A program made the translations under genes and the position numbers. Positions 50,217-59,709 of a stretch of 64,000 bases of DNA are shown piece after piece. Each line of letters opens with the position of its first letter. Position 1 is the stretch's first letter. The notes beneath the pieces are model-generated. The model saw nothing but the letters and a program-made list of their open reading frames with translations. It was not told where the DNA came from and searched no databases. Origin of the DNA: Dechloromonas sp. A34 (lineage in GTDB: Bacteria > Pseudomonadota > Gammaproteobacteria > Burkholderiales > Rhodocyclaceae); NCBI RefSeq assembly GCF_026261605.1, contig NZ_CP102486.1, positions 2,852,001 through 2,916,000 on the forward strand, read 5' to 3'.

Positions 50217-52582
50217 TTACTTTCGGCTCGCCCTGACCAGCTTGCCTTTGCCGCCCCGGTTGCCGCGGCAGATATCGAGGCGCTCCCCCTTGAGCTTGCC
50301 GGCGACTCCGTCGATGACGGGCAGGATGTCTTCCAGCGCCGTTTTGCCGGGATCGGCATCGATCAGCTTCAGGCCGCGGCCCTTGGGCAGCAGGCGGATT
50401 TCCTCGACGCTGAAGACCAGCGCCCGGCCATCCTTGGTGATGCAGGCAATTTCGCCTTCCGGCGCCGGTGCGAAAACGACCGGCAGTTCGTCGTCGGGCA
50501 GCGTCATGAAGGCCTTGCCGGCCTTGCCGCGCGACAGGAAGTCGCTGCCCTGGCAGCGGAAACCGTAGCCGCCGCTGGCCGCAACCAGATAGCGGGCGTC
50601 GTTCTTGATCGCCATGGCGAGACAGGGTTTGCCGCCGTCCTGGAAGTCGGCCAGCGACGTGGCCGGGATGCCGTCGCCCTTGCCGCCGGGAATGTCGGAG
50701 GCCGGAATCGAATAGGCGCGACCCTTGGTGTCGAGCAGGATCAGGTTGTCCACGGTCCGGCAGGGCAGGCAGGCGAGCAGGCTGTCGCCGGAACGGAAAG
50801 TCAGTTGTGTGGGGTCGATGTTGTGGCCCTGACGCGAACGCAGCCAGCCGTGTTTGGAGACGATCAGCGTCGTCGGTTCATCGACGATGGACACCGTCTT
50901 GGCGTCCGACATCGTGACCTTGGCATCGGTCTCGATCAGCGTCCGGCGGTCGTCACCGTATTTCTTGGCATCAGCCTCGATTTCGCTGGCGACGCAGGCG
51001 CGCAGGGCTTCTTCGGAACTAAGCAGCTTGTTCAGGCCGGCCGCTTCCTCGCGCAGCTTGGCCAGTTCGTCGCCGATCTTGATGCCTTCCAACCGCGCCA
51101 GCTGGCGCAGGCGGATTTCGAGGATATCTTCGGCCTGGATTTCCGACAGCTTGAAATGCGCCATCAGGTCGGCCTTGGGGTCGTCCGATTCGCGGATGAC
51201 CTTGATCACCTTGTCGATGTCGAGCAGCACGGCCAGCCGGCCTTCGAGAATGTGGATACGCTTCTCGGCGGCGGTCAGGCGGTGGCGGGTGCGGCGTTCG
51301 ACAGTGGCCAGGCGGAAGCGGCACCATTCGGCGATCATGCTGTAGAGCGAGGCCTGGCGTGGCGTGCCGGTGACGCCGAGCACCGTCAGGTTGATCGGCG
51401 CATTGGTTTCCAGGCTGGTGTGGGCGAGCAGCATGCGCACCAGATCGTCCTGGCCCTGGCGCGACGAAGCCGGTTCGATGACCAGGCGGATCGCATGCTC
51501 CTTGCCCGACTCGTCGCGCACGCCGCTTTCCGAAATGGCGGAGAGGAAGGCTGCCTTGAGGTTCAGTTGCTCCGGCGTAAAGACCTTCTTGCCGGCCTTT
51601 TCCTTGGCCACCGGGTTGGAGCAGGCTTCGATCTCCGACATCACGGTGGCGGTCGATACGCCCGGCGGCAGTTCGGTGATCACCAGCCGCCACTGGCCGC
51701 GGGCCAGGTTCTCGATCTTCCACTTGGCACGGACGCGCAGGCTGCCGCGGCCGCCGCGGTAGATGGCGGCGATTTCCTCGGGCGACGAGATGATCTGCGC
51801 TCCGCCCGGGTAGTCCGGGCCGGGAATCAGCGCCAGCACCTCGTCTTCGCTGAAATCCGGGTTGCGGATCAGGCTGACGGCGGCGTTCGCCACTTCACGC
51901 AGGTTGTGGGCCGGGATTTCGGTGGCCATGCCGACCGCGATGCCGGAGGCGCCGTTCAACAGCGCAAAAGGCAGGCGGGCCGGGAGCAGGGCCGGTTCGT
52001 CGTTGGCCCCGTCGTAGTTCGGTTTCCAGTCGACTGTGCCTTCGTCGAGTTCGGCGAGCAGTAGCTCGGCGATCGGCGTCAGCCGGGTTTCCGTGTAGCG
52101 CATGGCGGCGGCGTTGTCGCCATCGCGCGAGCCGAAATTGCCCTGGCCATCGACGATCGGGTAACGCAGACTCCAGTCCTGGGCCATGCGAACCATCGCG
52201 TCGTACACCGAGGAGTCGCCGTGCGGGTGGTATTTGCCGATGACATCGCCGACGACGCGCGCCGACTTTACATGGCGCGGGCTCTTGTACAGGCCCATCC
52301 GGTGCATGGCGTAGAGAATCCGGCGCTGCACCGGCTTCTGGCCGTCGGCGGCCGAGGGCAGGGCGCGGCCGGTGACGACGCTCATCGCGTATTCGAGGTA
52401 GCGGCGTGCGGCGTAGTCGGCCGGCGAGGGAATGTCGCTGGCCGGTGCGCCGGCGGCGGGTGGCAAGTCAGGCGGCAAGCCGTCTGACAGTTCCGGCGCC
52501 AGGGCGGGGGCATAGCCGCCGGCTCGGATTCGGTGGTTTCCAGTTTGGCGTTCGGGTCGAAGAGATTCAATTGGTCGGTCAT
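50217..52582 (-). CDS. parC: DNA topoisomerase IV subunit A (apparent frameshift at N-terminus)
   Basis: The core ([32 protein letters not shown], the active Tyr in [12 protein letters not shown]) and C-terminal beta-pinwheel are complete in one frame. An N-terminal ATG at 52582 gives [21 protein letters not shown], then needs one extra base near 52516 to join the core frame via [11 protein letters not shown]. Otherwise the core would start at a TTG (52478). ParC is essential, so error or tolerance is likely. It contains a QLNLF clamp-binding-like motif. It decatenates sister chromosomes with ParE, not encoded nearby. Confidence 0.92.
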
Positions 52583-52727
52583 GGTGTCCTGCAAATCCGA
52601 TAAGGGCTCATCGGCGCGCGCGGGGGGTTAAATTTTGAGGCCGAATTGTTACGCGCTTTGCCTCTCGCCACAACACGCGTTTGATCATCCCGGCAAATAT
52701 TCCCGCAGACGCAAAGTCTGGCGAGGC

Positions 52728-53228
52728 TTAGTCGGCGCAGCGCACCTTTTCGGCAAAAAAGGTGCAATTGAAATATTGCCGCTCGGGCTCCAGATTCATC
52801 AGGCGCCCATTGGTCAGTTGCTCGTAACGCTCGACCATCTCGCCACCTTCGCTACCGGCCGCCAGCGCCGAGAACAACAAGTTGATAACTTCGGCCTCCT
52901 TGGCGGTGATCTCGGCTTCCGAAACCTTGCCCTGGACAAAGATGAGCCAGATCTTCTGCAGTTCGCCGAACACCTTCTTGAAGTAGGGGCGGCCGCAGGT
53001 TCCCCATTCCTGCAGCGCAATGGCGCGATAGTAGAAGACCCGGGACACCTCGCCGGAGATGGTTCGGGCGTTGTACTTACGGTTCCATTCGACCAGATTT
53101 TCCGAGCACTGACCGCTGCCTTCAATGTAGGTGTTCAGCACCTGCAGCGGCGCCGTCGGCAGCGCCCTGGCGGGTGTGGCCAGGCCCCAGAGCCAGATCG
53201 CCAGCAGACAGATTGAAATCGGGTGCAT
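52728..53228 (-). CDS. Secreted hypothetical protein with conserved cysteines
   Basis: 166 residues starting MHPISICLLAIWLWGLATPA, with a signal peptide. The mature region carries cysteines in SGQCSEN, WGTCGRP, FNCTF and VRCAD, an even set that could form two disulfides in the periplasm. Helical segments YYRAIALQEWGTCG and LLFSALAAGSEGGEM follow. The longer frame to 53330 is not coding. I do not recognise the family. It is ~145 bp upstream of parC. Confidence 0.65.
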   Translation of the reverse strand: MHPISICLLAIWLWGLATPARALPTAPLQVLNTYIEGSGQCSENLVEWNRKYNARTISGEVSRVFYYRAIALQEWGTCGRPYFKKVFGELQKIWLIFVQGKVSEAEITAKEAEVINLLFSALAAGSEGGEMVERYEQLTNGRLMNLEPERQYFNCTFFAEKVRCAD

Positions 53229-53430
53229 GTTCAAGATCGTACAGAAAGTAGCGGAGCATTGTCCGCAAACTGCGGTCCCCGGGCCTGGCGGCGGACAACG
53301 ACTGCCGCGCGTCGTCGGCAAATCTATCACGGTGGCGGCACTTTCGTTCGCTTACGTGGGCAATCCGCTAGACGGCGCGCCCGGCGCTTGATATTACTGT
53401 CATATCGTGCCCCAGGAGTCAGGCAAGGCC

Positions 53431-56107
53431 ATGGAACATACCGGCATGCAGATCGCCCGATTGCAGCCTGCCGCGGCGCTGGCCGCGCTGGACAGCGGCC
53501 GCGACGGGCTGTCCGGGAAGGAGGCGGCGCGGCGTCTGGGCGAATTCGGCTCCAACCGGGTCGAAGCCGTGGCGCGAAAGTCACCATGGCTCAGCCTGCT
53601 CGGCGAATTCATCCATTTTTTCGCACTGGTCCTGTGCTGTGGTTTGCCGCCGCGCTGGCCTTTACTGCGGCCACGCTCGAACCGGGGCAGGGCATGTTCG
53701 AATTGGGCCTGGCCATCGTCGGCGTCATCGTGGTCAATGGCAGCTTTTCCTTCTGGCAGAGCCATCGCGCCGAGCAGGCGCTGGCCGCGCTGGAAAAACT
53801 CTTGCCGCAGCAGGTCAAGGTACGGCGCGACGGGCGCGAGATGGATATTGCCGCCGATCAACTGGTGCCCGGCGATATCCTGCTGCTCGCCGAAGGCGCC
53901 AAGGTACCGGCCGATTGCCGCCTCATCGAAAGCTGGAGCCTGCGCGTCAACCTGTCAACGCTGACCGGCGAAACCTATCCCAAAGCGCGCAGCGAAGCCG
54001 CCGAGCCGGCCGCGGCGCTCGACCCGCTGGCCGCCCACTGCCTGCTGCTGGCCGGCACTTTGGTGGTCTCCGGCGAGGGTTGCGCCGTGGTGTACGCCAC
54101 CGGCATGCGCACAGAGTGTTCGGCCATATCGCCCACCTGACGCAGAGCACCGGCGATACCGAGTCACCGCTGCAGGCTGAAATCCGCCGCGTTTCGCGGC
54201 TGGTCGCGATGATGGCGCTCGGCCTCGGCGTCACCTTCTTTCTGCTCGGCCAGGCTATCGGCCTCAATTTCTGGGTCAACCTGATGTTCGCCATCGGCAT
54301 CATCGTCGCCAATGTACCGGAAGGGCTGCTGCCCACGGTCACGCTGTCGCTCGCCCTGGCTACCCAGCGCATGGCCCGGCGCAATGCGCTGGTCCGCCAT
54401 CTGCCGGCGGTCGAGACCATGGGCTGCGCGACGGTGATCCTGACCGACAAGACCGGCACCCTGACCCAGAACCGGATGGCGGTGCGCGAGTGGTATGCCG
54501 GCGGCCGCCACCATCTTGCCGCCGAACGCTGGCCGGCGGCGCGCGAGCCGCATCTGCGCGCCGTCGCCCGTTTCTGCCACAGCCTGAAATTCAGCGACGG
54601 CCAGCCGAGCGGCGATCCGATGGAAATCGCCCTCTGGCAGTTCGCCGGCGAAATGCCGATGCAATGGCAATTCGCCGGCGAGATCGCCTTCGACGCCGAA
54701 CGGCGGCGGATGTCGGTCTATAGCCGGGAGGCAGATGGCAGCGGCGTGCTGCTCTGCAAGGGGGCGCCGGAGAATGTGCTGGCGCTGTGCACGACCTGGC
54801 TCGAAGGCAATACCGTGCGGCCTTTCGACAGCGATGCGTGCGAACGCTTCCGTCTTGCCCATGAAGACCTGGCCAGCCGCGGCCTGCGCGTGCTGGCCTG
54901 CGCCTGGAAGCCGCTGGCTGCCGGCGAAGCGCCGGGCGAAGAAGGGCTCGCCCTGTGCGGCCTGATCGGCCTCGAAGACCCGCCCCGACCGGATGTGCAC
55001 GCGGCGGTCGGGCGCTGCCATACGGCCGGGCTGCGCGTCATCATGGTCACCGGCGACCACCCGACGACGGCGCTGGCCGTCGGTCGCGAAGTCGATCTGA
55101 TTCGCAGCGCGACACCGCGCGTGCTGACCGGCGATGCGGTGCGCCAGATGAGCGCCGCCGAACTGCAGATCGCCCTCGAGGCGCCGGAAATCATCTTCGC
55201 CCGGGTCAGCGCCGAGCAGAAAATGCTGATCGTCCAGGCCCTGCAGGCCAAGGGCGAAATCGTGGCGGTCACCGGCGACGGGGTGAACGACGCGCCGGCT
55301 CTGCGCATGGCCGATATCGGCATCGCCATGGGGCTGTCGGGCACCGACGTGGCGCGCGAGGCAGCCGACATCGTGCTCCTCGACGACCACTTCGGCACCA
55401 TCGTCAATGCCATCGAGGAGGGGCGGGCGGTCTATGAAAATATCCGCAAGTTCATCACCTACATCCTGACCTCGAACATCCCCGAGCTGATTCCCTATCT
55501 GGCTTTCGTGCTCTTCCGCATCCCGCTGCCGCTGACCGTGATCCAGATCCTCGCCGTCGATCTCGGCACCGACATGCTGCCGGCCATCGCGCTCGGCGCC
55601 GAAAAGCCGTCGCCCGACATCATGCAGTGCCCACCCCGGCCGCGCGGCGAACGCCTGCTCTCCGGTGCGCTGCTGGCGCGTGCCTATCTTTTCCTCGGCC
55701 CGCTCGAAGCGTTGGGCGCGATGGCGAGCTTCTTCTTCGTGCTCCATGGCTTCGGCTGGCAATACGGCGAAACCCTGGCCCTCGGCGACCCGCGCTACCT
55801 ACAGGCGACCTCGGCCTGCCTGATGGCCATCGTGCTGGCGCAGATGGTCAATCTCTTCGTCTGCCGCCATCCCCGGCTGCCGGCCTGGCATTTCCCGCTG
55901 CTCGAAAATCGCTGGCTGCTGGCCGGGCTGGCCAGCGAGGTGGCGTTGCTGCTGGTCATTCTCTATACACCTTGGGGCAATCGCCTGTTCGGCACCGCCC
56001 CGTTGCCGGCTGAGGTTTTTCTCTACGCGATGCCATTCGCGCTTTTCCTCGGCCTGGCCGAAGAGGCCCGCAAGTGGCTGATCCGGCGCGGCCATCCGAA
56101 TGCTTGA
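53431..56107 (+). pseudogene. Type IIC-like P-type cation ATPase gene with two apparent frameshifts
   Basis: The frame starts MEHTGMQIARLQPAAALAAL. It needs a base near 53635 (between ALVLC and LWFAAALAFT) and another near 54113 (between GMRTE and FGHIAHLTQS). After these the ~890-residue protein is complete: TGE in LTGETYPKAR, VANVPEGLLPTVTLSLALAT, DKTGTLT, KGAPE, TGDGVNDAPAL and about ten helices. The VANVPEGLL and AVETMG segments resemble the Na+/K+-ATPase branch (type IIC). It is predicted to pump a monovalent cation or Ca2+. Error or decay cannot be told apart here. Confidence 0.85.
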
Positions 56108-56218
56108 TCGGCCCTTCCTTTAGCCTGCGGGCGCGGGTACGCTAGCGGAACCTGTTGTCCCGCAGCGAGCTGCGGTTCTCGTTCCTGAATGCAAACCTTA
56201 TCGGATCAAGAAGGCACC

Positions 56219-57634
56219 ATGCTCCAGCGCGACACCACCCTCACCACCGACCAGAAGGCCCTGGCCGTCAATCTCGACAAATACAAGTACGGCTCCATCG
56301 TCGAAATCGGCGCCGCCCAGGAAGTGGCGCGCCGCTTTTTCAAGGTCGGAGCCGCCGCCGGCACCATCGCCAAGACCATGTCAGCCTACGACATGGCGAT
56401 CAGCGACGACATCTACGGCCACGTCAGCCGCTATGTCAGCCGCGACCGGCTATTGCAGATGCTGGACACCGAATTCAGCCAGGTGGTCAACCATCTGGCC
56501 CCGTTGCGCGCCAAGAACACCACCTTCTTCGCCTACGCGGCCACCGTCACCGCGCGCAGCTTCAAGCAGAAGAACGAATGCCACGGCTGGATCGGCATCC
56601 GCCTGCAACTGCACCCCGGCGCGGCGCCCAGCGACGTGATCCTGCATGTCCGCATGCTCGACAACGACAACGCCCACCAGGTGGATGCGCTCGGCATCCT
56701 CGGCGTGAATGTGATCCACGGCGCCTACTTCAATCACGAACAGCCGGAATGGATCATCGAGGGCCTGGCCGACGGTCTGGGCCGGGAACGCATCGAAATC
56801 GACCTGATCCACTTCAGCGGACCGCATTTCGAAGAAGTCGAAAACCGCCTGATGAACCTGCATCTGATCCGCAGCCAGCTGACGCCGGCCGTGGTCTTCA
56901 ATCCTGACGGCAACGTCGTCGTCCCCGGCGACCTCTTCCACGGCAAGCCGGTGATGGTGATGCGTGGCGACTTCAAGCCGGTGACCTGTATCGACGTCGA
57001 CATGATCTCGGCCGGCCTCAAGCAGTTCAGCCAGCTCGCCGCCGTCGACGAGAGCGAGATCGTCTCGCTCGCCGAAATCACCCTGAGCTCGCTGCTCAGC
57101 GGCGACCGGGTGGATGGTGCCGACTTCCTGGCCCGTCTCGATCTGCTCGCCTCGCAGGGCTACACGGTGATGATCTCGGACTACGTGCGCTATTTCCGGC
57201 TACGGGCCTATCTCCGGCGCTACACGCCGAAGCCGATCGGCATCGTGCTCTCGGTGCGCGAATTCGAGGTCCTGTTCGACGAAAAATTCTACGACAGCCT
57301 GGAAGGCGGCATCCTCGAAGCCTTCGGCAAACTCTTCCCGGACAACACCCACGTCTACGTCTACCCGGTGCGCCTGAGCGCCGCCCAAGGCGCCGAACTG
57401 ATCACGCTGGCCAATGTCGAGGTGCCCGCCAACCTGCGCCATCTGCTCGCCCACCTCGTCGAAAATACCAAGCTGCTCGCCGTCGAACCGGTGGACGACA
57501 GCCACCTGCATATCGATGCCCGGCAAGTCCTGGCCAGCCTGCAAGGCGGCCGCAATGACTGGCAGGGCAGTGTTCCCGAAGGCGTCGCCCGGCGCATCGT
57601 CGACCAGCGGCTGCTCGGCTACGGCGGCCGTTAG
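56219..57634 (+). CDS. Unrecognised 471-residue soluble protein
   Basis: 471 residues from the ATG at 56219, with AAGAAGG upstream. No signal peptide or membrane helix. Conserved-looking blocks are KYGSIVEIGAAQEVARRFF, NTTFFAYAATVTARSF, HGWIGIRLQLHPG, IIEGLADGLGRERIEIDLIH and GDLFHGKPVMVMRGDFKPVT. No ATP, NAD or metal-site motif can be assigned, and no nucleotidyltransferase HxGH is present. It begins 111 bp after the P-type ATPase on the same strand and may be expressed with it. Probably enzymatic, but I do not recognise the family. Confidence 0.75.
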   Translation: MLQRDTTLTTDQKALAVNLDKYKYGSIVEIGAAQEVARRFFKVGAAAGTIAKTMSAYDMAISDDIYGHVSRYVSRDRLLQMLDTEFSQVVNHLAPLRAKNTTFFAYAATVTARSFKQKNECHGWIGIRLQLHPGAAPSDVILHVRMLDNDNAHQVDALGILGVNVIHGAYFNHEQPEWIIEGLADGLGRERIEIDLIHFSGPHFEEVENRLMNLHLIRSQLTPAVVFNPDGNVVVPGDLFHGKPVMVMRGDFKPVTCIDVDMISAGLKQFSQLAAVDESEIVSLAEITLSSLLSGDRVDGADFLARLDLLASQGYTVMISDYVRYFRLRAYLRRYTPKPIGIVLSVREFEVLFDEKFYDSLEGGILEAFGKLFPDNTHVYVYPVRLSAAQGAELITLANVEVPANLRHLLAHLVENTKLLAVEPVDDSHLHIDARQVLASLQGGRNDWQGSVPEGVARRIVDQRLLGYGGR

Positions 57635-57648
57635 CCGCGCGGGCCGGG

Positions 57649-58977
57649 CTATTTCAGATAGCCCCAGCTCTTCAGGCGGCTCTGCGAATAGTCTGCCGCC
57701 TTGCCCTGGCGGGTGCTGCGCAGGTAGGCCGCATACTGGCCGGCGGCTTCCGGTTGCTTGCCCATGCCTTCGAGCGCTACGCCCTTCAGGAAAGTGATGC
57801 CGGCATTGCCCGGCAGCAGGCGGTCGTAGCGATCGAGGTGGTCGTAGGCCAGCGCCGGGTCGCGCTGGCCGAGCGCCAGAACGCTGACCAGCTTGTGTGC
57901 CTGGGCTTCCTGCGGGTAGATCCGGGTTGCCGTCCGGGCGTAGTCGAGGGCCTGGGCGTCCTTGTCCTGTACCGACAGGCATTTCGCCATCAGGACATTG
58001 GCCGCGTAGTCGCGCGGCGTGGCTTTCAGCGCCAGCCGGAACTGCTCCTCGGCCTTGGCGTACTGCTTGGACGCCATTGCGGTTTCGCCGTTCTGGCAGG
58101 CGTCGATACACGGCTTGATGCGGCGCAGATCGGCCGTGCTGTCCATGAAGCGCTCGCGGCCCGGATCGCGCTTGTTGCTCGCGGCGTACTTGCTTTCGGC
58201 CAGTTGGCGGGCCGTGTCGCGGCGCTCGCTGCTCATCGGGTGCGTCGAGAACATGGTTTGCAGCATGCCGGGCGAGCTTTTCTGCTGATCGACCAGCAGC
58301 TGCTGCAGGCCGACCATGCCGCTCGCCGGGTAGCCGGCGCGCACCATGTATTCCTGCCCCAGGCTATCGGCCTCGCGTTCGTTGTCGCGCGAATAGCTGG
58401 AGAGCAGCACGCTGGCGCCGAGCTTGGTGCCGACGTCTACCAGCCCGCCATAGCCGGCGGCACTGCCGATGATATTGGCCCCGGTCATCGCGACCTGCGC
58501 GACCATCGCCTGACCCTGGCGTTGCGCCGCGTGCCGGGCATTGACGTGGCCCAGTTCGTGGCCGAGCAGGGCGGCCAGTTCGGCCTCGTTGTCGAGCTCG
58601 ACGAGAATGCCGCGCGTCACCCCCATGGCGCCGCCGGGGAAAGTGTAGGCATTGACGTAATTGGCGTTGAGCACGCGGTAAGAGTAGGGCATCTGCGGGC
58701 GATGGGTGTTGGCATCCAGCCGGCGGCCGACATCGCCCAGATAGCGGTTGAGGGAAGCGTCCTGCACCGCCCCGAGGTCCTGTGAGAACTGTTGCGGCCC
58801 GACCTTCTGGTCGACGGCCTTTTCCTCGTCCTCGCTCAGGCCGACCAGAATCGCACCGCCACCGGTCGGCGAGCTGGCACAACCGGAGAGGGCGGCGGCG
58901 CCGAACAGGCAGAGCACCTGGCGGCGCGTCAGGCGGTTGCGGCGCAGATGCAGCGCCAATTCATCATGATCGTTCAT
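57649..58977 (-). CDS. M48 metalloprotease with TPRs, Tat-type lipoprotein
   Basis: 442 residues starting MNDHDELALHLRRNRLTRRQ. A twin-arginine motif (TRRQVLCLFG) plus lipobox (LSGC) suggests Tat export and lipidation. The peptidase domain has LGHELGHVNARHA at ~138, with the third ligand region in DNEREADSLGQEYM. The C-terminal third (~270-430) forms TPR-like repeats, as in BepA/YfgC. A role in outer-membrane protein quality control is inferred. The longer frame upstream lacks a ribosome-binding site. Confidence 0.88.
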   Translation of the reverse strand: MNDHDELALHLRRNRLTRRQVLCLFGAAALSGCASSPTGGGAILVGLSEDEEKAVDQKVGPQQFSQDLGAVQDASLNRYLGDVGRRLDANTHRPQMPYSYRVLNANYVNAYTFPGGAMGVTRGILVELDNEAELAALLGHELGHVNARHAAQRQGQAMVAQVAMTGANIIGSAAGYGGLVDVGTKLGASVLLSSYSRDNEREADSLGQEYMVRAGYPASGMVGLQQLLVDQQKSSPGMLQTMFSTHPMSSERRDTARQLAESKYAASNKRDPGRERFMDSTADLRRIKPCIDACQNGETAMASKQYAKAEEQFRLALKATPRDYAANVLMAKCLSVQDKDAQALDYARTATRIYPQEAQAHKLVSVLALGQRDPALAYDHLDRYDRLLPGNAGITFLKGVALEGMGKQPEAAGQYAAYLRSTRQGKAADYSQSRLKSWGYLK

Positions 58978-59171
58978 CGGAAGCCTGCCGGAGTAAGGAC
59001 GATGGAATCCTGATTTTGCGACAAAAACCGTTGGCTGACCATGCGTGGGGGGCAGAAGAGTGAGCCGGTCGCGTGCCAGTTCATCTGGCCGGCTTGCAGC
59101 CAGATTGGGTTGGTGCAAGCGGGGTACCTGATGGCAGAAGAACACAAATCTTTCGGCATAAAATTGGTGAC

Positions 59172-59189
59172 GCCCCCTCGCAAGGGGGC
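59172..59189 (+). promoter_or_regulatory. GC hairpin in the DUF3597 leader
   Basis: GCCCCC / GGGGGC with a TCGCAA loop, 77 bp before the DUF3597 ATG. There is no T-tract, so it is not a terminator. It may be a stabilising hairpin or an operator. Confidence 0.4.
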
Positions 59190-59265
59190 TACCATGAACA
59201 AACGTTCAGCATGGTCTTGGACAGCGCTGAGTTTTCAATAAATCTCTGAAATTAAAGGAACTTAT

Positions 59266-59643
59266 ATGGGAATCTTTAGCAATATCCTGGCCAAACTCGG
59301 TTTTGGCGACAAAAAGGAAGAGGCAGTCGCCGCCGCACCTGGTGCCGCCGAAACCACAGCGGCCCCGGTCCCGGTGGCAATCAGCAGCGTTGATGTCGTG
59401 GCCAAGCTGGAGGCATTGGCGAGTGCCCATGGCGAAAAACTCAACTGGAAGGTATCGATCGTCGATCTGCTGAAACTGCTCGGTCTGGACAGCAGCCTAG
59501 CAGCGCGCAAGGAGCTGGCATCCGAACTGGGCTGCCCCGCCGAGAAGATGGGCGATTCGGCGCAGATGAATATGTGGCTGCACAAGACCGTGCTGCAGAA
59601 ATTGGCTCAGAACGGCGGTAATATCCCGGCCGAACTGCTGTAA
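59266..59643 (+). CDS. DUF3597-family protein
   Basis: 125 residues starting MGIFSNILAKLGFGDKKEEA. An Ala/Pro-rich stretch separates this from the conserved C-terminal part VDVVAKLEALASAHGEKLNW, VSIVDLLKLLGLDSSLAARK and LGCPAEKMGDSAQMNMWLHK. This layout is diagnostic of DUF3597, a family related to small LysM-free wall-stress proteins of unknown function. AAAGGAACTTAT precedes the ATG. A terminator follows. Confidence 0.88.
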   Translation: MGIFSNILAKLGFGDKKEEAVAAAPGAAETTAAPVPVAISSVDVVAKLEALASAHGEKLNWKVSIVDLLKLLGLDSSLAARKELASELGCPAEKMGDSAQMNMWLHKTVLQKLAQNGGNIPAELL

Positions 59644-59671
59644 CGCCACGCCAGTCGCTTTTTTTGACAGA

Positions 59672-59698
59672 GAAGGCCCGCCCAGCGCGGGCCTTCTT
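59672..59698 (+). terminator. Terminator after DUF3597 gene
   Basis: Stem GAAGGCCCGC / GCGGGCCTTC with a CCAGC loop, followed only by TTAC. A strong stem but weak T-tract. The next gene begins 12 bp later, so read-through is possible. Confidence 0.6.
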
Positions 59699-59709
59699 AC
59701 GTTATGTGA

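Noticed and set aside
50061..52064. 667-codon open frame antisense to parC
   Set aside because: Opposite topoisomerase IV; no recognisable domain.
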